From positions 6,573,883 through 6,637,882 of the forward strand of contig NC_051433.1 of assembly GCF_001649575.2 (NCBI RefSeq): DNA of 64,000 nt, in the 5' to 3' direction. Positions within the stretch are counted from its first letter, which is position 1; each line of letters begins with the position of its first letter. The translations under genes and the position numbers were made by a program. The DNA comes from Kryptolebias marmoratus. Its lineage: Eukaryota; Chordata; Actinopteri; Cyprinodontiformes; Rivulidae. Under the pieces are notes generated by a model. The model made no database searches and had not been told where the DNA came from. It saw only the letters and a program-made list of their open reading frames with translations. Shown one piece after another: positions 37,977-49,800 of the stretch.

Positions 37977-38612
37977 GGCCTAGCCTACCTTGAAGGAATG
38001 GATATTACCTGCCAATCTTCATGCCAGACTTTTAAACTGAGAAAAGACAGAGTTACAGCCATTTTGGTTAAATCTTGAAAATAATCTCATGCAGGATCTG
38101 TTAGTGCTCAGAATTTTGTGTGTGGAATGATTTGCAGCTACTCAAAACTTCAGGACATTATCTACAAAACTGACTGGGTCATAACCATTTTTGTTTTTGC
38201 AAATGTTGAGTAGCTGTTGTCTTGAATTGGATTGACTCAAAAAGTTTTTCAGATTCAGGTTTACATCCAATGCTGAAAGTTCCTGTGTCATCTATTAAGC
38301 CTCAGAGAATAGGTTGGGGGTGTTCTCAACTTCTGCAATATCGAATTTTAGCCCAATATCTGCAAAACTGAGTAATAAACATTTTTGTTTTTGCTCATTC
38401 AATTAGCCTTGGCAGCCATCTTAAATTGAGTTGACTCCCGTAGTCAATCAGTTGTGGAGGTACATCCAGGGATTATGTTCTGAAAGTCTTATTAAAATCT
38501 GTGCAGTGGTTCATAAGATATTATGCTTGCAGACAGGCAAAAGCACACAAATGCACAAACAGATAAAAACATTATCGTTTGGCTTTGCCTTTTGGCAACA
38601 GGCACCAATAAC
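37977..38612 (-). repeat. Dispersed ~300-bp-unit repeat, copy G (near complete)
   Basis: Runs from the GGCCTAGCCTACCTTGAAGG terminus through several CATTTTGGTT / CATCTTAAATTGAGTTGACTC landmarks to TTGGCAACAGGCACCAATAA, so both family ends are present. Two internal blocks, CTTGAATTGGATTGACTC (38221) and CTTAAATTGAGTTGACTC (38420), are only about 199 bases apart, implying a deletion within a unit. Confidence 0.75.
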
Positions 38613-41600
38613 CGAGCATGACAAATGCCATCTATCACGACTAAATTAAACAGACTGACCATGATGACCAGAAGCATGGCAAATCAAAAGCTAGTCCTTG
38701 CATTGTTATCCTAAAATTGTTTTTCAGGCAAATTTTATTGACGTCCCATGGTGTAGTGGGATGCAACATGGCCATAACTTTGACTCTAGATCATATAAAT
38801 GTACGCTTTTTAAAAATAGCTGACTGCATTGAGATGTTGTGCAATTTTAACCCATGAGCACTGAGCTCCAGCACAATTTCAGTACCCAAAGCAGAGGCTG
38901 TAATTAAACCCACACTGAAATATTTTGATCATTTCTGGTCTCCACGGACCTTACAGATTCTTGTAGCAATTTGTGCGGCAGCTACAGTATGTGGGGTCAG
39001 TCTCTCTGGCGTGTTTAGCTGGGCTGCTTTATCCCCTGTTCAATCTTTCCTTTTTGTTTTCCTTCATGAAAATAAATGAAACCGTGCAGTCATCTGCAGA
39101 GGTGAGCAGAGCCCTCTTGACTGAGGAGGCCTTCGGGCTTCGTCAGGCTTTTGCAGCACGTTGTCATGGCAGTTCAGAGAGACTGAGGGAGAACATTGCA
39201 GCTCGGTGCTGCTGCGGAATGACAATAGGAAAAAGGCTATGGAGGGGATTGCTAATGCAGAATGCCAATCATAGCAATGTTGTTCTAACGTGCTTCATGA
39301 AAGACAGGTAAAGGAAGCCTGAAACCAAGATCCTCCTGAAGGACAAAGGGGTTATTAGAACAGAAGGGCTCAGAGTAATTGATTGGTATGTGAAAAACAT
39401 GTAATGAATATACTTATAATTTTTCTCATTTATTGTGAGAATTTAATCTACTGCTTTAAAGATTTCCTTTTATAATATTGTCCAACTTATTAAAAACGCA
39501 GCTATACATTTACAGCTTGCACTTTATAACTACCACTTTTATCTAAATGTTATAACATCACTGATTATGAAGCAGAACAATGAGTATAATGATGCCTAAT
39601 GGCGCAGTTCAACTGTTCTGCCCTCAAGTTGAATTCAAGCTGCTCGATCAAAAAGTTTCGGAGTTTGCGAGGTTCTTATAGTTCAGCCTTCTTATATGGC
39701 TTTATTTGCTCAAAGGCTGCAAGTTTAAAGGGATAAGGAACCAACCCAGGAGAGAGCAGTGAGGTCTTAATGAGTTACGTAACTTCCCTGGCGCTGCACA
39801 TCCTCTGATGTAGCACCAGCCCAAGATTTTGGAGGAGTTAGATCTAATCCACAGATAGAGGGAGATTTGCAGGTAGACAGGCTGGAATTCTTATTTGATG
39901 GGTTTCTTTTTCCAAGCAGAAAGAGATGTCAGGAGCTGCCTTGTTAAATAATGACAGACAAAGCAACTTTTTACTTTAACTTCAAGTATTTGGAGAAATA
40001 CGTAAATGTGAGGTTTGTACCTGCAGTTTCCTGATTCTCTTTCATGTCCCACTGGACCCCATTTTTTAAAACTGCTCATTTCATCAGTTATTAGTGATTT
40101 TTTAAACCAGATGATATTTCAGGGACTTTTGTGATGAGGTTTAAGGTTTAAGGCCCTGTTAGTTTATCAGTATTTGCACAGTGGAGGAGAACCCACAGCC
40201 TCTGAACTGCTGTTGTTTTGTTTCTTTTCACATGTTCATTCTCAGAAGACATCCTGTTTTATTTTTGCTCTTCTCATGTTTGAGGTTTTGACTTTAACCT
40301 TTTAGACAGTGGTAACAGCAAACTAAAAGCCTTTCAACATATTTCTGTTTTGGACTTTCCCCTGCAATTTAGTCAACAACTGGCCTCAAGCCAGCCATGT
40401 CCTGTAAATATGTATGCTTACAAAAATAAAGCAGCATTGCAGAACCAACAAGTTATGACATTGTTGTTGGTTACAATAATGTGCTGCAGGCTCCGCCCCC
40501 ACTGTACACCTCTTCACCAACTCAGCTCTGTGACTACCTCCCTCTCTGGCTCAGAGGCATTACAGCAGCATCTCAGTCCCAGCTTGAAAGTGGCTACAGT
40601 CTCTGTGACAAATCATCTGTGACATCTTTGAAGATAAGCCTTTAGAGCATTTTGGCAGAAGAGCTTTGAATATTTTTTTATTTCATTTTTTGCCAGTGCT
40701 AAATACACATTACATGAGTGTTGTATTTTGAAATGACATAATAACAAATGTACTGAACAATATCCTTGATTCCACATGAGGTCATGGTTTATGTTTTTTT
40801 CTCTTCAAATTACAGTCAAGATAAATTCCAGGATCAGCAAACGTTGTAATGTTTTTTACTTGTAAATGGTACAAGCAGTTAATCACTTATCAAATAAGAA
40901 ACTTTTTTTTTCTTAACTGACCTGTTGCATATTTAGCTTTAATATTTGCAAAATGAGCACAATGAATGTTGAATCTACATCTGGGCACACGTTTTAACTG
41001 ATTATTTGTTTTAAAGATAAAGTTTGAGCAACATTACTGAAAAATAGACAAAAAGGTTTAAGTGTAACAATAAATAGACCGGAAACTGTTCAAGAACTGT
41101 AAAATGTCAATTCCATCATACAATATAAAACTAAAGACAGAGAGGATATGAGTGAATGGTTGGGATATGTTTTAGAGCAAGAAGAAACCGTATTATTCAG
41201 CAATGTTACTGTAAAATGTGACCACTCTCAAACCAGCACATTGACAAGAGTTAAATAGTCTTTTGCTTTGCTTTGTAAATTGATGTCACACCATGTTCAG
41301 TGATGGATTTTTATCAAAAACAACAATGCTAACATTTTACCCTGGTGAATGAGATGCTGTGTAAGTTATCCAACATCAATTTAGCTTCAATTTGCAGTTA
41401 ATGTGAAACTTGAAATGATTTCCTTTAACATCACTGCCACTAAAAAGATAATTCTTGTAAAGAACAATAACAAAAGTTATTAACATTTGCCTGCCTACCT
41501 TTTAATCTTGTTTGCTTACTTTAGCTTTTTCTTATTGCAAATAAAATCCAAGTTGATGGTAAAAATCTGCAGAATTTAGAGAGAAATGCAGTGAGACAAA

Positions 41601-43159
41601 TTTCATGTTCATCTTATCACTGAAAGCTTAATAAGCATACAAAACTCTGCAAATTGGGTCAAGCCTTTTTTTTTGGCTTCAAAAGAACTGATGTAATTAA
41701 CAACTTTAATTATTTGTTTGAGAAACTTTTTTTGTTGCATGACTTTTTACTGCTTTATTTATCTTTTTTATTCATTTGCTGTCACTAGTTTTTAGGCAGC
41801 TTTTCTGTTGTTCTCAAGTCCTCCAGTTTATTCACTTTTAAGGACACACTGCACATGATGTTGAAAAATACCATATTTTTTGCTAATAGCTCTTTGATAA
41901 TTACCTTAGAGAAGATTGTGTTGAACCACTGGTGAGTGAAGTTTAGGGCAAAGCCAGATTAATGTATTTTACAGATCCCCTATTCACAAATTTAGGAAAT
42001 ACTCACAGGATCAGCCCATTGTGTAGGTATAGATTTTAGTGACAAACATTTAAAAACATTGAATTTAAATGAACACAGAATGTTTCAGTGGGTTAAAAAC
42101 TGGTGTGATTTTAAAATATAATGTATTTCATCTTAGATGTCTAAGATATTCTGCTTTTCTATATATATAAATTGTACTTTTACTTGCATGGTGTGGCTCA
42201 GACTCCTGGATCTTGAGCATGGAGAAAGAATTTTTACACTTCTGACTCAAATGCTGCTAAAACTACCCAAAAGTGTTTATTTTTTCATCTTCTAAAGTGT
42301 CACAGAATTGCCATCATCCATCTTAATAATTAATAAAGTCTCTTGACGTGTGCTTGTGGTGTTAATGGTGGGGAAGGGAGAGTCTATCTGAGATGGAGCA
42401 GATCTGCGAATAGCCACCAAGCTGAGGCATTCACCACACGTTGGACCTGCCAGGGAAAATAAAGTTCACCAGATCACAGTTCACTCTGGCTCTGTATGTA
42501 ATCAGTCAGTGGTGGGGCCTGTCTGTCAAGCCCCTGACAGCTGCCTGTGCCGTTAAATGTGCAGAGATCAGTGGTCATCAGAGCCATTCGTGTGACAGCC
42601 TCTAAACGAGGACTTTAAATTAGTTCCATGGGTGGCGGAGCATTTAGCTTGGGGTCCGCTCCCTACAAACACACACACACACTAGAAACCTCTATTTCCA
42701 TCACCACCTCCAGTTTCTCTGCTTCAGCTGCCACTGCCAACCACACTCTGTGATTACATATCGTTATTGGGTCTTTTTACCTGATATTCCACTCAGTCTG
42801 TCTCAGCACTTTGCCTGTCCCGCTGTGGAGACGAGATATATTCTGCTCAGGGGAAATGCACAGTTAGATTAAGTATAAAAATGACAATTGATGTTTGACA
42901 AGGAGTAAAAATATTGGTGTGACAATTAATTTCTTACATCTCAGGGATTGTTATATTACATCTTTGTTTTAAAAAAATAAAATGATGTTACAACATCCCC
43001 TGATTTTGACACTAAGTGACAAATCTAACAAGTGCCAAACATGTCATCATTTGTTTCCCTACAGGCTGCTATACTGACAGCTTTTGCAATAAGAATCTGC
43101 CTGCGAATGATTTGAAAACTTTTTAAAAACAAACAAGGAAACAAACAAAAGGTTTTGTT
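38613..43159. other. Noncoding, no gene recognised
   Basis: The stretch 42350-42850 is GC-richer and non-repetitive (for example GTCTGTCAAGCCCCTGACAG) and may be conserved. A short CA run lies near 42668-42682. Otherwise nothing is supported. Confidence 0.45.
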
Positions 43160-43700
43160 CCGATTCAAGATGACTGACCCTAAAAAGCAACAAAAAATGT
43201 TTTAAATATATCAGATAATGAGCTAAAATGTAATGTAATAGTGGCTTAGACTCATCCCCAATACATAGTTTGAGTGCTTACAAATTGTTAAAAAGTTTGC
43301 TATTAACTATTTGGAGTCAACTCCATCTGTCTTTAAGTAAACTATCTCATCAACCACTGGTCAGGTTTTGATGAAACTTTCTAGCAAACCTCTACAACCT
43401 ATTAAGTTTTGGAGTCAACCCTATTCAAAATAAACACCGCAGACAACTGACCTTGGAAAACACTGAAATAGCTATAATTCAGTTCATTTTACAAATGCTG
43501 TGTTAAAATTTGATGTGGTAGTAGCTGAGAATCAACTTCAACACCTACTCTGAGTGTGACATCTTCCCGTATCGCATGAGATTGGGCAAATGACCAAAAC
43601 GGCTACAACGCCACCGTTTCTCAACATAAAGATGATCTTAGTTTAAAACTACAGCATGGAAAGCAGCGGGTGTAATTTATTTCTTTAAAGAACGCGAGGC
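43160..43700 (+). repeat. Dispersed ~300-bp-unit repeat, copy H (two units)
   Basis: ATTCAAGATGACTGACC near 43164 and the related ATTCAAAATAAACACCGC near 43424 mark two units. The right side ends with CATAAAGATGATCTTAGTTT and AAAACTACAGCATGG, the same terminal zone as copies A and B. Confidence 0.72.
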
Positions 43701-44480
43701 ATTTAATTTTCAGAATCATGACAAGATGGTCTTCCCCTCAACCATCATTCATACACAAACCGTTTATTAAGATCAAGTGTCAGACTAAACTGGACAAATT
43801 ATAATATTAATACCACATTAGTAAACTGCACATAGTAAAATATAATTTCTAATGCCATAGCTTATATACAGTATGCCAACTCGAAAAATGGTGTACAATT
43901 AAGTAAATAAGCAATTTAGGGAGTTTCAAGAGAAAAAGTTCTTTACATTTCTATTTTATCTCAGTTATTTCTAAGACAGCCTTTGGACATTTTGAAGTTT
44001 GAATGTCTGACATTTTCTGATTGATAAATTGATAAATTGATAAATTGATTGATAAATTCTTCTTTACAATTTAATAACTGACTGTTTGGCCTCAGAGATG
44101 CCGAGAATGATGGGATTGAATGTTATTTATTTGGTTTTTTTTTGTGGTCTCTTTTGAACAAGAAAAAATAATTTCAATGAAAGTGTAAAATCAAATAGAA
44201 AACATTTTATTTCAGTGTACGTGAAAAAACTACAGAAGGAAAAAAAGCAAACAAATGAACACAAAAAAATCACATATTTTAGTTCCTCATCTAAAAGTAC
44301 ACAACCACAAACCAATCAAGCAATCCTAAAAACAGGATGTCGCTCTCATCGTAAGTTGTCTGCAAATTTCTTTAAATTCTACCCCCATGTGATCTCCAAA
44401 ATCTAAGATTACATCACACAGAAAATCACAAAAAGGCAATCCATCTTCTTTAAGGGTTTTAATCCTTTATAAGATAGACT
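43701..44480. other. Noncoding, no gene recognised
   Basis: Contains a short tandem repeat of TGATAAAT-type units at 44022-44058. The open frames at 44127-44406 are A/T-run shadows. Confidence 0.5.
44022..44058. repeat. (TTGATAAA)n short tandem repeat
   Basis: About four copies of an 8-base unit, the last imperfect. Confidence 0.85.
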
Positions 44481-44489
44481 GGATTATTT

Positions 44490-44780
44490 TCTTGGGTTAG
44501 ATTTTATGGCTGGGATTTAATTCCTTTGAGTTTCAGTGCCAGCTCTGTGCAGCTCGCCTCTCTCCATGTCTCCGTCTCACTCTCCACCAGGGGATCCTTG
44601 ATTTATAGATATCATTTGACCTGTTAAGGCAACAGTCTGCCAAAAGCCCAAGATTAAGTGCCAATGTCTGAGCTGACAGGGGTTCCTGCTGCTAATTTTA
44701 CATGATCTATGGGGCTAATACCTGTTCTCCATTCGCCCCTCGATGTTCTGTAGGGTGCCAGTGAGAAACTGCCTGTACTT
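44490..44780. promoter_or_regulatory. Candidate conserved noncoding element
   Basis: Balanced-composition, low-repeat stretch with GGGGATCCTTGATTTATAGA, AAGATTAAGTGCCAATGTC and CCTGCTGCTAATTTTACATG. No open frame of note on either strand. Inferred from composition and motif density only. Confidence 0.25.
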
Positions 44781-45580
44781 TAAACCATCAACCTGCTATT
44801 AGAACCAGTTCTGGCTCTCAGCTAGAAAAACACAGAGAATTTAGTCTCTCCATGAATTACTTTAAAAGAGGGCTATAACAGATGTCCAAACTATACAGTT
44901 TTATAGACTCTCCTCAACTCCATCACCAAACTTTGTGAAAATTACTGGTCGACCCAAATTGTTTGCAGCTTGGCCCATATTGAGCATGCTCTGACCAGCA
45001 TGTACAATTACAAGAACCAAACATATACGGCAAGGTAAAAGTGCAACTAATAGGCTCATGCTATTATTGTAAGTGCCTGATATTTTTACAAAAAGTACTT
45101 TTTGCTATAAAAATGCCTCTCATAGAAATCATGGTGAGGGAAGTTATTGCAGGAAGATGGCTTACAATGAAGTGAAAGGCAGCTTCCCTGTGAACTGTGT
45201 TTGTTACACAGCTGGAGCCAAAGATGCAATGAGAAATACAAAGATGTCCATGCACAGTTTTTTAACAGATTTATTTTTTCTTGCTATGTATTTGTACAAT
45301 ATCTTTTATGAGTGCTGCTCATAAATTATACATAAGTATATGCACAAGACTCTTTTCTGCTTCCATTTTTAGCCATGGACGTATGAGAACACTCCACTTC
45401 TCAGTTGTTTTCATTTGGACGCTGCCTGCCTCATAACTAAAATAGACTTAACAATGAAAGCAATAGCAAAGAGGACATTTTTACCAACTCCTTTGTAAAG
45501 TACAGGGAAATAAATCAATTTAATCTTCTTGATTTAATTTTGGTATCCCAAACAAAGCAAAGACTGGTTATAAATAAAAC

Positions 45581-45775
45581 TGTTGCTGTCACCTCGCAGC
45601 AAGGTTGTGGGTTTGAATCTCACCTGGGGCCTGTCTATGGGGGTCTGTATGTTCTCCCTGCACATGTGTGGGTTTTGTTTTCTGGCTAGTATGGCTTCCT
45701 TACACAGTCCAAAAAGGAGTGCAAGTTGGGTTAATTAGAGATTTTAACAGGTCTGAAAGTGTACATGCATCTATT
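45581..45775 (+). mobile_element. SINE-type element, 5' part with tRNA-like box B
   Basis: CTGTCACCTCGCAGCAAGG is followed by GTGGGTTTGAATCTCACC (45607-45624), which resembles a tRNA B-box. Then come TATGTTCTCCCTGCACATG, TGTGGGTTTTG and CACAGTCCAAAAAGG, the order seen in the common teleost SINE-like repeat. The 3' tail is lost and the copy abuts a ~300-bp-unit repeat. Not a functional tRNA: no acceptor stem or anticodon arm can be drawn. Confidence 0.72.
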
Positions 45776-45789
45776 CCAGTCATGTTTTG

Positions 45790-46810
45790 AATTAAAAGCC
45801 TAACATTCCTTGAAGGAATGAATATCAACCACCACCATTCATGCCAGAGTTTTAAACTAAGATCATCTAAATATAAGAAATGATGGAGATGTAGCCGTTT
45901 TAGTCAAAACTTGAAAAGAACAATATGTGAAATCTCATGTGATATTTTGCCTGATTTCATGTAATCTGTTAGTAAACAGAGTATGTGTTATCAGTTACAA
46001 CCACCTGAAATTTCAGCTCAACATCTGTAAACTTCACTGAGATACAGCCGTTTTTATGGCAGCCATATTGAATTGGGTTTACTCCGAAAGTTGATCAGTT
46101 GCAAATGTACTGCAATTAATTACAGTATACGAGTTTAATTGAAATCTGTCCAGAGGTTTATAAGATGCTCTGATAACAGACAAACAAGAGTTGACTCTAA
46201 AAGTTAATGCCAAGTTTAAAAGCAAGGATGTCACACAATCTATTGTCCCTAAAAATGTGTTGTGATCACTCTCAGCTACTAATATACCAAAGTGTTGCTC
46301 AATATCTTAAAAAAAGGTCTGAGTTATAGCCATTTTCATGACATTCTAATTTCAATTGCCTGTGGTGGCCATCTTGAAATGGATTGAGTCCAAAGTCATA
46401 GATGTACACCCAATGAATTCTTTCTGAAAGTTTAGTTAAAAACGGTTCAGTGGTTCATGAGATATTTTGCTAACAAATCGACAAAGTTAATTCCAGTAGT
46501 TAATGGCAAAGTTTTAGGCACAGATCTTCCATGATCAGTTAGTGTTCAGAGTATAAGTTGGGGACTAGTCTCAGCTACTACCAAACCAAATTTAAACTCC
46601 ATAGCTGTACAATTGACTGAGTTATGACCATTTGTGTGTTTGCTAAAATAACTTTGCTGTGGTGGCCATTTTGAATCAAGTTGACCACAAAAGTTAATTA
46701 ATTGTAGATGTCAACCAAGTGATTACTTTCTGAAAGCTTCATTAAAATGTCTTCAGTGATTCACAAGATATTTTGTCTTTGCTACACACACACACACACA
46801 ACAAAACAAG
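45790..46810 (-). repeat. Dispersed ~300-bp-unit repeat, copy I (three or more units)
   Basis: The longest copy. The left end has GCCTAACATTCCTTGAAGG with the near-palindrome CATTCCTTGAAGGAATG (45804-45820). Units are marked by GGCAGCCAT (46058), GGTGGCCATCTTGAAA (46364) and GGTGGCCATTTTGAAT (46661), spacings of about 306 and 297 bases. It ends near a short CA run at 46787-46801. Confidence 0.8.
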
Positions 46811-49800
46811 CTTATTAAACATATTTTAGGTGCTGCTTTCAGTAGTGACAGAATTTTGGAAAACATGATAGAAATTTAGACGAGTCAGGCCTACATTATT
46901 AGACTGATGGCACAGCAAGAAAAAACAAAACACTTAAAAGCCTCTACTGGACAAAATCTGTCTAAAAATTGTGTAAGAGATTGAACTTTTCTCCTACAAG
47001 ACTTCTAAGGCATATTACATGGCGACTTATTAGCATTCTTACTCATTAAAAATTCAACAGCGTATCACTTGTATCGGTAAACTATGATGTAGCACTAAAA
47101 AAAAAGAAAGTAAAGGTGTTCATTAAACAATAATTTGATCTAATGCAATCTTTCCCACTGGTCTCATCTTCAAAGATATTGCTTACACAAACCACTAATT
47201 GTTGGCTGTAATAATAACCAAACAAATTACCCTGCTTTAAACATCAGAAGAAACTTCGCTGAATCATTTACATAATCATTTGAGTTCATAACAACTTCCT
47301 TTGCTGCTTTGGGTTGCCTGAATAACCTTTCTAAAATGTGGGGGCAGACAAACAAGATCATAATTGCTGTTTTCATATGCAGTGAAAATGCCTTTCAGCT
47401 CCGCCAGTTTTTAGTTAGAAGTATCACCCCATATCACAAGGCCTAACAACCTTTTCAATCATTTTACAAACAGATGTATTTGAAAGGTATTTTGTCAGTA
47501 AACACTGACAGCTATGTTTAGGTTTTCAGCTCAAGCAAAGAAGATGTAAAATCACATTTATGAGGAGCTTGTGTTTAAATGTTCTGAAACCACAGGAAAT
47601 AAATTTTCTGCACAGAAATCTGTTTTTGGGTTTGCTTTCCGCTGCAAAACAATGATCCCCTTGCTTTGTCTGAGCACAAAATCTTTATAAATCCTTGGCT
47701 TAAAAATGATCCCTATCAATCCCTAACAAATGCACAATTTAATGCCTTACCAATATATATTTTTTAAATTATGATGCCCAGCTGTTCTAGGAAGTGGCTA
47801 AGTCTTGAAAAAACAACATATCTGTAGCCATATTTAATTTAAGATTATTGTTAGGGATAAACAGGCTTAAGAGTGAGTGGGACAGAAAGGACTTGGTGAC
47901 TGGAAAAGGTTGAAAGCAAGATAAAAAGAAGAGAAAGAGAGAAATGAGACATTTTTACTAAGTCTGATGCAAAATGTAGACCATATTTGGGGTGAAATTA
48001 CAATATGCAAGCACTGCACTATTCTCCTCCAAACACTTCTAATAATTTAATGCATTAGTGACACAATTTAAGAACAAATGTGGCATAAGCTGGCAATTTA
48101 TAAAGCAGTTATCATCGAGTTTAACTCGATGATAACTCGATGAAACCTTGCATTTCATTGTTTTAAATTAGATTCCCTGCCCTGTGATGCTAATGTTAGC
48201 TTTAGTTCCACTAATTTTATTTACATGGAATTTGTGAAAAGTCTGATTTGTGCCTTTGCCAATTCCTTTGTGCCAAAGGGATTTATCATTCAGGTAAATT
48301 TCTTTCCAAACTGTAACACCGTTGAGTTAATGCTCGTTTCGTTGCTGCAGCGACAATGGCTGCTGCAAATTAATAAAGAATTTAGTTTGATTAAGCACCA
48401 GTCTCACACAAGTCATCTGTCAACGTCCTTTTATGAAAAGATTTATTTAAACTGTCACAAAAGAGTCAGTTCTTTAAAAAAATAAAACATATCTCAGTGT
48501 GTTTCACAGAATTTTACAAGGCCAGGAACAGAAAGATAAATAAGGCCGACATTATTTATTCCGTTGACATCCCATGATAATAGCACCTTAGACAAACACT
48601 GTCTCCTAATGTTAATGACTTCCTGTAAATCCATTAAATTCTTTTTATAACAACTGGGCTCTTTTATGGAAATCCAGAAGGCCTATCTCTAAGGAACATA
48701 TTGGCAAAGAGCTGTCACACGGTGGGACCACAGGGAGTGCCTGCGAAGTGTTTAAGTAGCTCCGTATTATGCTGCCATATCCAATTTATAAAGATGCCTA
48801 CAGAGCAGCCAATCCATCTCTGCCACAGCAATTCCCCTCAGCCTTTACACACAGAAACACATGCATTTTCTTTAGACCACCTCATACACAATGATCCCGT
48901 GCACCAATGTCAAATGTACTATTGTAGGTTGAAGTTGGATATGGCTCAATGCTGTGCTACAGATGGCCAAATGCAGTGCTATTGAAGCATCATTATGTAG
49001 AAAAAATGGCCAAGCACTATCACAGAGCCGAGGGTGTCTGACCTTCATGACTTAGAATTCATTCACAAGACTAGGGCTAAAATGTGTCAGTATTTGTATT
49101 TAAAAGTAACTAAAGTACTGTCATAAAAATCAAGAAAAGAAAACTTTCCTCCTAAATATAATGGATTTGAGTCACCGTAAAGCCAACATAACTCAGTTTT
49201 GTTGTGCAGGACTTAATATAAAGCAATCTCATCCCACTGCAACATTTGTCAGCCCGTCTGTCTCCAGATATTGGCTTATGTTTTAATAATCTCTTGACCT
49301 CAGACCTTCGGGGTTCACCATTTTCTGCATCACGCTGTGTTTCAAACACCAGTTAACATGTCGGTATGTATGAGAGTGAAGGTTGTGAGAGAAAACGAAG
49401 AGCCAAGCTCGCTTGATTTTCAACCAAAAATCTGCAATAGAGACAGATTTTCACACAAAATCCAGATTGAGCCTTTCTGCCTGGGGATCCCTTTGATATG
49501 AGAACAGGGCTAATCCCTTTTGCTCTGACGGCTGCCATGTCTTCATCCTCCCAACCAGGTGCCCTTTCATTAACCTTTGACTCCAACTGGCACTGTGTTT
49601 GAAGAGGCTGGTATTAAATAGGCTTATGCTAGATTGCTGCTGCTGCAGCAGCATGATGACTTGCACTGTTTCCCACAGGTCTTTTAAGGTGCTGAGCAGT
49701 ACAAAAGTAACATTATGTAACCCTCAGTTACCTGCTGGCCCTGTCTACGGCAGCGGGCTGGCAAACTCGAATGACAACTGTTTTAACAACTGTCGTAACT

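Noticed and set aside
45607..45624. Possible tRNA gene (B-box-like GGGTTTGAATC)
   Set aside because: No paired acceptor stem, D-arm or anticodon loop; the context is a SINE-type repeat.
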